The notes under the pieces: model-generated
What the model was told of the DNA's origin: nothing
Seen by the model: the letters and a program-made list of their open reading frames with translations, nothing else
The model's database searches: none
In this document: in pieces, positions 1 through 4,757 of the stretch
Layout of the letters: each line of letters begins with the position of its first letter
How positions within the stretch are numbered: position 1 is the first letter of the stretch
DNA from: Pseudomonadota bacterium
Lineage (GTDB): Bacteria; Pseudomonadota; Gammaproteobacteria; Xanthomonadales; Rhodanobacteraceae
Assembly: GCA_023430685.1 (NCBI GenBank)
Contig: JAEYZH010000108.1
Span: 1 to 6,398, forward strand
Direction: 5' to 3'
DNA: 6,398 nt
Translations under genes and position numbers: made by a program

Positions 1-2
1 CG

Positions 3-293
3 CCGGAGCCGGTCGGCGAGACGCGCGACGCACGCGTGGTCACGCCGCCGCGTCCTTCCTATCCGCCCAACGCGGTGCGCAACCGCCAGAACGGCTGGGT
101 CGAGGTCGAGTTCACGGTCACCGAAAGCGGCAGCGTGCAGAACGTGCGCGTCGTGAGTTCGGAGCCGCCTCGCGTATTCGACCGCGAGGCGATTCGCGCG
201 GTACAGCAGGCGAAATTCGAAGCGAGGCTCGAGCGTGGCCAGCCGGTGTCGTCGACCTTGCGTCGGCGCATCGAATTCAAGCTCGGCAACTGA
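3..293 (+). CDS. TonB-family energy transducer, C-terminal domain (5' end missing)
   Basis: The last 96 codons of a gene that begins before the window; the reading frame is open to the left edge and ends at TGA 291-293. The visible protein is essentially one TonB C-terminal domain: a Pro-rich lead-in, the typical S-Y-P-P-N-A-V-R start, N-G-W-V-E-V-E-F-T-V (first helix into strand), the G-S-V-Q-N-V-R-V-V-S strand, the F-D-R-E-A-I-R-A-V helix, and a last strand ending R-R-I-E-F-K-L. In the family this periplasmic domain contacts the TonB box of outer-membrane transporters and passes on energy from ExbB/ExbD. The N-terminal membrane anchor and Pro-rich spacer lie outside the window, so a multidomain TonB-family protein cannot be excluded. 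No exbB/exbD is visible, and which TonB paralogue this is cannot be told. A GTG at 36 is an internal codon, not the start. The gene is followed by a strong hairpin at 306-340. Confidence 0.88.
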   Translation, partial: PEPVGETRDARVVTPPRPSYPPNAVRNRQNGWVEVEFTVTESGSVQNVRVVSSEPPRVFDREAIRAVQQAKFEARLERGQPVSSTLRRRIEFKLGN

Positions 294-487
294 GCCGCTC
301 GTGCACTGCCCGATGCCGGAACCGTTCCGGCGTCGGGCAGGCGGAGACGGGGTTCCCGCGCACGCCGCGAACGCGCGCTCGCGGGATCGGATGGTGGAGC
401 CGTGCGGGCCTCGCGGCCGCGCGCCGCTGTCACGCCTGCGCGTGAACCGTCAGATTCGGACAATGCAGGTTCAGGCGCGCGCCGCGC
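294..487. other. Convergent intergenic region with several inverted repeats
   Basis: This 194-bp gap separates the TonB-family stop (+) from the serine hydrolase stop (-). Besides the main hairpin at 306-340, it holds a 7-bp inverted repeat (354-360 with 380-386), a perfect 6-bp stem with a 4-nt loop (430-435 with 440-445) and a TGAACC/GGTTCA pair (443-448 with 468-473). On the minus strand these follow the hydrolase stop codon and could form its 3' end. No convincing coding frame, tRNA or promoter was seen. Confidence 0.5.
306..340 (+). terminator. Strong hairpin after the TonB-family gene, probable terminator
   Basis: Two 17-nt arms (306-322 and 324-340) around a single central C. Sixteen positions are Watson-Crick pairs and the one mismatch (T314 opposite G332) is a G-U wobble in RNA. 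It begins 13 nt after the tonB-family stop codon. No T-rich run follows on either strand, so it is not a textbook intrinsic terminator, but GC-rich genomes often use hairpins without a U tract. Its place between convergent genes suits a bidirectional stop or 3'-end stabiliser. Confidence 0.6.
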
Positions 488-1882
488 TCAGCCGCCGGTG
501 CGTCCGCTGTCGTCCTGCTCGTCGAGCCCGGCCCAGTTGACTTCGGGCAGGCCGAGGTAGCGGTCGAGCAGCATCGGCAGCAGGCCCGATGGCAGCGCCG
601 ATTCGCAGTTCCAGAGCATCACCACGCCGAGACGGTCCTCGGGCAGGAACGCGATCATCGCGCGATAGCCCTGCACCGCGCCCGCGTGGAACACCATCGT
701 GCGCCCGGCGTAGTCGTAGATGCGCCAACCCAGCGCGTAGCGGGCTTCGTTGAGCCGCCCACGCCGCCACGGCGACGAACGCGTCTCGCGCTCGGTTTCC
801 ACCAGCGGCGCGTGCAGCACCTCGAGCAGGTCGTGCGAGAGCACGTCGGGGCGTCCGCCCATCTGCGCGATCAGCCATTGCGACATGTCGCGCACGCTTG
901 CGTTCACGCCTGCCGCAGGCGCGACTCGGTAGTAGTTCTCGTTCGGCAGGAACGAGTGCCAGCCCGCGTTGCCGCGCCGATGCGGCCGTGCCCACTTCGG
1001 CGAGCCGAGCAGCGCGTCGCGTCCGTAGGTGGCGCCGTGCATGCGCAGCGGATGGAACAGGCGCTTCTCGACCTGGTGCGAGAAGAAGTCGCCGGTGGTC
1101 GCGAACGTGATGTCGCCGACGAGGCTGTAGGCGATGTTCTGGTAGTTGTAGCAGTCGCCGACCGGGCAGGCCAGCGGAACTTCGTGCAGGCGCCCGACCA
1201 GCAGTTCGTAGGGCTCGTCCTGCTCGAGCAGCCGGTCGTAGGTGTTGTGCGGGAGGCCGACGCGATGGCTCAGGATGTCGCGCACGGTCACGCGGTTGCC
1301 GTTCTCGACGTCGCTCAACGTGAAGGTCGGCAGCAGGTCCGCGACGCGCGTGCCCCAGCCGAGCCTGCCTTCCTCGACGAGCAGGCCGGCCATCGCGGCC
1401 GCGAATGCCTTGGACAGCGACGCGATGCGGAACACCGTGTCGCCGTCGACCGGCTCGCGCGTCTGCCAGTCGGCGAAGCCGATGCCGCGCTCGAGCACGA
1501 CGCGGTCATCCTTGACGATCGCGGTCGCGAGGCCGGCGACGTCGCCGGTCGATTCGATGCCGTCGAGCCAACCGTCGAAATCGCGCACGACGGCCTGGAT
1601 GTCGCGCGAGATCGACCGCTCGTCGACGACCGGCACGACCACGGGAAGCGACTGCACGACGTTCTTCGCGCGCGTGCCGGCGCGCACCTTGCGCCCCGGC
1701 GTCGAACGCACGCTGTGGCTGTCCGACGCCGCCTTCGCGCGCGTGGACCTGGCGGCCGATGCTTTCGCGCTGGCCGCGTGCTTGCCCGCGGGAGCCGATG
1801 CGGCGAGCGCGGGTGCGCTGGCCAACTGCGCCAGCGCGAGGGCCGCGGCGAGTGCGGCGGCGGTGTACGGGGTACGGCTCAA
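488..1882 (-). CDS. Secreted serine hydrolase, class C beta-lactamase/PBP-like fold
   Basis: An exported enzyme of the beta-lactamase/transpeptidase-like superfamily (class C, EstB and LACTB-type relatives). Numbered from the TTG at 1888 (466 aa), the motifs are: S157-L-S-K160 (nucleophile Ser and general-base Lys), Y249-Q-N251 (the Y-x-N motif) and H401-A-G403 followed by Q-G-Y (the K-T-G position, where His-x-Gly is common in non-lactamase members). A signal peptide covers about 1-30, with A-L-A ending at 29 as a plausible cleavage site. Residues 31-76 form an Ala/Ser/Lys/Arg-rich, probably disordered, strongly basic linker before the catalytic domain (about 95-450). Start choice: GGAG touches the TTG at 1888 but lies 6 nt from a second in-frame TTG at 1882, so 1882 is preferred; no ATG occurs in the N-terminal region. 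The likely substrate is a peptide, ester or cell-wall fragment; true beta-lactamase activity cannot be claimed. It is divergent from lemA and convergent with the TonB-family gene. Confidence 0.87.
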   Translation of the reverse strand: MSRTPYTAAALAAALALAQLASAPALAASAPAGKHAASAKASAARSTRAKAASDSHSVRSTPGRKVRAGTRAKNVVQSLPVVVPVVDERSISRDIQAVVRDFDGWLDGIESTGDVAGLATAIVKDDRVVLERGIGFADWQTREPVDGDTVFRIASLSKAFAAAMAGLLVEEGRLGWGTRVADLLPTFTLSDVENGNRVTVRDILSHRVGLPHNTYDRLLEQDEPYELLVGRLHEVPLACPVGDCYNYQNIAYSLVGDITFATTGDFFSHQVEKRLFHPLRMHGATYGRDALLGSPKWARPHRRGNAGWHSFLPNENYYRVAPAAGVNASVRDMSQWLIAQMGGRPDVLSHDLLEVLHAPLVETERETRSSPWRRGRLNEARYALGWRIYDYAGRTMVFHAGAVQGYRAMIAFLPEDRLGVVMLWNCESALPSGLLPMLLDRYLGLPEVNWAGLDEQDDSGRTGG

Positions 1883-1922
1883 GTCCAACTCCGGGGGTCT
1901 TGCGACCCGCGTGATATGCTCG

Positions 1923-1947
1923 GAAACAGCCCTATCCTAGCAGTTTC
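1923..1947. promoter_or_regulatory. Imperfect dyad between divergent genes, possible operator
   Basis: GAAACAGC (1923-1930) and GCAGTTTC (1940-1947) are inverted copies matching at 7 of 8 positions around a 9-bp centre, giving a 25-bp symmetric site. The centre includes the -10-like TATCCT. Its place between divergent promoters suits a regulator operator. Eight-base arms can arise by chance, so confidence is low. Confidence 0.3.
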
Positions 1948-2027
1948 GGGCCAGCGGATCGGCGTCGCGACGGCATCCTGCCGTGCGCGCAGGTCGAAAC
2001 AGACGACCGCCGCGGCGGGCGCACAAC

Positions 2028-2036
2028 GAGGGGGGA
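2028..2036 (+). promoter_or_regulatory. lemA ribosome binding site
   Basis: A purine run, GAGGGGGGA, ends 8 nt before the ATG at 2045. It is the strongest Shine-Dalgarno-like sequence on the plus strand of this window. It fixes the lemA start at 2045, although the frame is open for more than 1.3 kb upstream opposite the minus-strand hydrolase. Confidence 0.75.
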
Positions 2037-2044
2037 TTCAAGCG

Positions 2045-2632
2045 ATGGGTTCGCTCATTTTCCTGGTCATCCTGGTCGGCCTCGCGTTGTATGCGATCGG
2101 CCTTTACAACGGGCTCGTCGGGGGGCGCAACGCGTACAAGAACGCGTTCGCGCAGATCGACGTGCAGCTCACCCGGCGCTACGACCTGATCCCCAACCTC
2201 GTCGAGACCGCCAAGGGCTACATGAAGCACGAGCGCGAGACGCTCGAAGCCGTGATCCTCGCGCGCAATGCCGCGGTCTCGGGCCTGTCGGTGGCGAAGG
2301 CGAATCCCGGTGATGCCGCCGCGATGCAGCAGCTCGCGGGAGCCGACAACGCGCTGACGCAGACGCTCGGCCGCCTGTTCGCATTGTCCGAGGCCTACCC
2401 CGACCTCAAGGCCAACCAGAACATGATGCAGCTCAGCGAAGAGCTGACCACGACCGAGAACAAGGTCGCGTTCGCGCGCCAGGCGTACAACGACGCGGTG
2501 ATGGACTACAACAACCGCCGCGAGATGTTCCCGGGTTCGGTGGTGGCCAACATGTTCGCGTTCCAGCCCGCCGAACTCCTGCAGATCGAGTCGGAAACCA
2601 AGCGCGAAGTCCCCAAGGTGTCGTTTGGTTGA
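2045..2632 (+). CDS. lemA: LemA family membrane protein
   Basis: A 195-aa protein of normal LemA length. Residues 3-22 form one hydrophobic membrane helix. The family signature follows: the D-V-Q-L-T-R-R-Y-D-L-I-P-N-L-V-E-T segment at 39-55, K-G-Y-M-K-H-E at 57-63, then Y-P-D-L-K-A-N-Q-N at 118-126, E-E-L-T-T-T-E-N-K at 132-140, the A-R-Q-A-Y-N-D-A-V stretch at 144-152 and F-P-G-S-V-V-A at 162-168. The rest is predicted to be long antiparallel helices outside the membrane. LemA proteins are widespread, of uncertain biochemical function, and are often encoded next to M48 or TPM-domain proteins, as here. The start is set by a strong ribosome site. The M48 protease gene begins 100 bp downstream on the same strand and is probably co-transcribed, with a large inverted repeat between them. 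Confidence 0.95.
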   Translation: MGSLIFLVILVGLALYAIGLYNGLVGGRNAYKNAFAQIDVQLTRRYDLIPNLVETAKGYMKHERETLEAVILARNAAVSGLSVAKANPGDAAAMQQLAGADNALTQTLGRLFALSEAYPDLKANQNMMQLSEELTTTENKVAFARQAYNDAVMDYNNRREMFPGSVVANMFAFQPAELLQIESETKREVPKVSFG

Positions 2633-2634
2633 AA

Positions 2635-2724
2635 GCGGGGACTAGGGAACAGGGAATGGAAGGCACGGAGTGGCGAGCCGATCTGGCTTTGACGATTCCC
2701 CATTCCCCATTCCCCATTCCCGGC
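2635..2724. repeat. Large inverted repeat between lemA and the M48 gene (GGGAATGG type)
   Basis: Left arm 2635-2659 and right arm 2700-2724 are inverted copies matching at 20 of 25 positions, separated by 40 bp. The match is best at the inner end (GGGAATGG with CCATTCCC). The right arm carries the tandem heptamer at 2695-2721. The element starts 2 nt after the lemA stop and ends 8 nt before the protease ATG, so it fills the gap and would form a large hairpin in a shared mRNA. It is less GC-rich than the flanking genes. From general knowledge, GGGAATGG-type intergenic repeats are common in Xanthomonadaceae and related genomes and cause spurious translations such as N-G-E-W-G-M-G-N; membership in such a dispersed family is an inference. 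Confidence 0.75.
2695..2721. repeat. Tandem 7-bp repeat ATTCCCC
   Basis: Three exact ATTCCCC units (2695-2701, 2702-2708, 2709-2715) are followed by a fourth lacking its last C (2716-2721). It forms most of the right arm of the surrounding inverted repeat. Copy number could change by slippage, which would alter the spacing between lemA and the protease start and the hairpin length. Confidence 0.9.
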
Positions 2725-2732
2725 GCCTGAGC

Positions 2733-4673
2733 ATGAACTTCTTCGCGCACCAGGCACAGGCGCGCCGGCAGACGCGGCGCATGCTCGTGATGTTCGCGCT
2801 GGCGGTCGTGATGATCGTCGCCGCGGTCGATGTCGTGTTGCTGACGGTGTTCGACCGCGACGGCCAGGGCATCGGGCCCGGCGGCCTCGCGCTCGCGAGT
2901 GCGGCGGTGCTGCTCGTGATCGTGCTCGGGTCGATGTACCGGATCGCGACGTTGCGCGGCGGCGGGGCTGCGGTCGCGCGCCAGCTCGGCGGTACGCAGG
3001 TCGGCGGCGGTGCGCGCAATTTCGCGCATCGCCGGCTGTACAACGTGGTCGAGGAAATCTCGATCGCGGCCGGCGTGCCGATGCCCGAGGTGTTCGTGCT
3101 CGAGCAGGAGGCCGGCATCAATGCGTTCGCATCGGGCTATGCGCCGAGCGACGCGGCGATCACGGTCACGCGCGGCGCGCTCGAGAAGCTCACGCGCGAG
3201 GAACTGCAGGGCGTCATCGGCCACGAGTTCAGCCACGTGCTCAACGGGGACATGCGCCTGAACATCCGCCTGATCGGCGTGGTGTTCGGAATCCTGGTGA
3301 TAGCGACGATCGGCCGCAAGATCGCCGAGCTCGCCGCGCATGGACGCGGCAAGGACGCAGCCGCACCCGCGCTGATCGGACTCGCGCTGTTCCTTGTCGG
3401 CTACATCGGCGTCGTGCTCGCGCGCCTGATCAAGGCCTCGGTGTCGCGGCAGCGCGAATACCTCGCCGATGCCTCGGCCGTGCAGTTCACGCGCCAGACC
3501 GAAGGCATCGCGGGTGCGCTCAAGAAGATCGCCGGCCTCGCCGAGGGATCGCGCCTCGCGAGCAGCGACAAGGAAGAGGTCGCTCACATGCTGTTCGGCG
3601 ACGGTGTCGGTTACTCGGCGCTGTTCGCGACCCACCCGAAGATCGAGCTGCGCATCAAGCGGCTCGATCCGGCGTTCGACCCGGAGGAACTGGATCGCAT
3701 CGCGGCTGCGTGGACGCAACCCTTGCGGGTGAACGGCGACGCGCGCGAGGAAGCGGGCGTCTCAATCGCGGGGTTCGCGCCTGCGGTCCCGATCGAGCGA
3801 AAGCGCGAAGCGCCTGCCCCCGCGTTGCCGGCGGCTGACGCGCGGCTCGAGCTCTCGCCGGATGCGGTGGTCGAGCAGGTCGGCAATCCCGACGGCAACG
3901 ACCGGCGCGCGGCGCGCGCGTTGCGCGACACGATTCCCGCATCGCTGCGCGAAGCCGCGTGGCAGGGCGGGCAGGCGGTGCCGCTGGTGCTGGCGCTCGT
4001 GCTCGACGCGGATCGCGCGGTGCGCGAGCGCCAGCTCGAACTGGTTGCGGAACGCCATGACGCGGGCACGCGCGACCTCGTCGCCGCGCTCGCGATCGAG
4101 CTCGACGGACTGCACCCGATGCAGCGACTGCCGCTCGCCGCGCTCGCGTTCCCGGCGCTGCGGCGCAGGCCACGTGTCGACGTGCACGCGGCGGCCGCGA
4201 GCCTGGATGCGTTGATCCACGCGGACGGACGCGTCGGGCTCGACGAGTACTGCCTTGCGACGCTGGTACGGCTGCAGGTCATCGAATCGCTCGATCCCGC
4301 GCGCAGCACGCGCATCGGGCGCGTCAAGCTTCCCGCGGTCGAGGCCGAGCTGCGCGACCTGCTCGCGATCCTCGCGCGGCATGGCCATCGCGACGAGGAG
4401 TCGGCGCGACGTGCCTGGATGGAAGGCATGCGCGAGGCGCTCCCGGGCGCGACCGCGCGTTACGCCCCGCCGCAGCGCTTCGTCGAAGCGCTCGATCGCG
4501 CGCTGCCACGGCTCGACCTGCTGGCTCCGGCCGGCAAGCAACTGGTGGTGTCGGCGATGACGCGCGCGATCAGCGCCGACGGCGAGGTCACGGTGGCCGA
4601 ATCGGAATTGCTGCGAACGGTCTGCGCCGCGCTGCATTGCCCGCTGCCGCCGATCCTGCACGGCGCGGCCTGA
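2733..4673 (+). CDS. M48 family membrane metalloprotease with TerB-like C-terminal extension
   Basis: A 646-aa HtpX/M48-type zinc protease. Probable membrane helices lie at about 17-39, 52-68, 177-193 and 213-232. The catalytic motif is H164-E-F-S-H168 (two zinc ligands and catalytic Glu), and R-E-Y-L-A-D at 241-246 supplies the third ligand, E242. The N-A-F-A-S-G segment at 130-135 is also typical. The active site should face the cytoplasm, as in HtpX, which helps degrade damaged membrane proteins. HtpX itself is about 290 aa. Here the protease part ends near 330, then an Ala/Pro-rich linker (about 345-370) leads to a mostly helical region with two acidic motifs, A-D-G-R-V-x-L-D-E (497-505) and A-D-G-E-V-x-V-A-E (615-623), resembling TerB-like domains; the C-terminus ends in C-P-L-P-P. 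The start is ATG 2733; an upstream GTG at 2670 would translate the repeat and is rejected. No clear ribosome site precedes 2733, so coupling to lemA is possible. Because of the extension I do not name it htpX. Confidence 0.92.
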   Translation: MNFFAHQAQARRQTRRMLVMFALAVVMIVAAVDVVLLTVFDRDGQGIGPGGLALASAAVLLVIVLGSMYRIATLRGGGAAVARQLGGTQVGGGARNFAHRRLYNVVEEISIAAGVPMPEVFVLEQEAGINAFASGYAPSDAAITVTRGALEKLTREELQGVIGHEFSHVLNGDMRLNIRLIGVVFGILVIATIGRKIAELAAHGRGKDAAAPALIGLALFLVGYIGVVLARLIKASVSRQREYLADASAVQFTRQTEGIAGALKKIAGLAEGSRLASSDKEEVAHMLFGDGVGYSALFATHPKIELRIKRLDPAFDPEELDRIAAAWTQPLRVNGDAREEAGVSIAGFAPAVPIERKREAPAPALPAADARLELSPDAVVEQVGNPDGNDRRAARALRDTIPASLREAAWQGGQAVPLVLALVLDADRAVRERQLELVAERHDAGTRDLVAALAIELDGLHPMQRLPLAALAFPALRRRPRVDVHAAAASLDALIHADGRVGLDEYCLATLVRLQVIESLDPARSTRIGRVKLPAVEAELRDLLAILARHGHRDEESARRAWMEGMREALPGATARYAPPQRFVEALDRALPRLDLLAPAGKQLVVSAMTRAISADGEVTVAESELLRTVCAALHCPLPPILHGAA

Positions 4674-4693
4674 GCGGGATCCCGCTTCAGGCC
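4667..4693 (+). terminator. Hairpin overlapping the M48 stop codon, probable terminator
   Basis: GGCCTGAGCGG (4667-4677) pairs with CCGC, a bulged T4686 and TCAGGCC (4682-4693), giving an 11-bp stem with a GATC loop. The core is a perfect 12-bp palindrome, GCGGGATCCCGC (4674-4685). The TGA stop (4671-4673) lies inside the left arm. Only a loose T-containing run (TGCGGTTGTTG) follows, so it is a weak intrinsic terminator or an mRNA-end stabiliser. It marks the likely end of the lemA-protease transcription unit. Confidence 0.5.
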
Positions 4694-4757
4694 TGCGGTT
4701 GTTGCAGCAATTGCGATTAGCGCGCAACGTAGCGTGGCATCGGGCAGACTCTCGTCC
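4694..4757 (+). promoter_or_regulatory. Leader and probable promoter region of the winged-helix regulator
   Basis: The 64 bp between the hairpin and the regulator ATG are locally AT-richer. They contain TTGCG (4711-4715) and CGCAA (4723-4727), an inverted pair with a 7-bp gap, and an outer GTTGC/GCAAC pair (4701-4705 with 4724-4728). Such nested dyads just upstream of a regulator gene could be an autoregulatory site. No convincing -35/-10 pair or Shine-Dalgarno sequence was found. Confidence 0.3.

Larger units (their letters stand above)
1883..2044. promoter_or_regulatory. Divergent intergenic control region, serine hydrolase / lemA
   Basis: This 162-bp gap must carry the start signals for both divergent genes. 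It contains the GGAG ribosome site of the hydrolase (minus strand, 1889-1892), an imperfect dyad at 1923-1947, a perfect 12-bp palindrome CCGCCGCGGCGG (2007-2018) in the presumed lemA leader, and the lemA ribosome site. A TATCCT at 1933-1938 resembles a -10 box (4 of 6), but no good -35 lies at the expected distance, so I do not place a promoter precisely. The stretch around 1910-1950 is visibly less GC-rich than the genes beside it, as expected for a promoter. Confidence 0.45.

Noticed and set aside
59..463. A 134-codon minus-strand frame opposite the TonB-family 3' end
   Set aside because: It overlaps a recognisable TonB C-terminal domain and the hairpin, has no ribosome site or known motif, and looks like a GC-rich shadow frame.
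488..1882. Naming the serine hydrolase an AmpC beta-lactamase
   Set aside because: The third motif is H-A-G rather than K-T-G, there is a long basic linker, and no ampR-like regulator is beside it; the fold is supported but drug hydrolysis is not.
686..2044. Upstream extension of the lemA frame by more than 450 codons
   Set aside because: It lies antisense to the serine hydrolase, which has a signal peptide and all three active-site motifs, and the strong ribosome site and conserved LemA N-terminus place the start at 2045.
2695..2721. The tandem heptamers as a CRISPR-like array or replication-origin iterons
   Set aside because: The units are 7 bp with no unique spacers, and there is no cas or replication-initiator gene nearby; the repeat belongs to an intergenic inverted repeat.
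2670..2732. GTG start for the M48 protease, adding 21 residues
   Set aside because: The added residues translate the intergenic repeat (S-P-F-P-I-P-H-S), a typical artefact, while the M-N-F-F start leads directly into the N-terminal membrane helix.
2433..3719. A 428-codon minus-strand open frame opposite the lemA end and the M48 catalytic domain
   Set aside because: It is the antisense shadow of a conserved protease domain, runs through the repeat, and is His/Arg/Asp-rich without known motifs.
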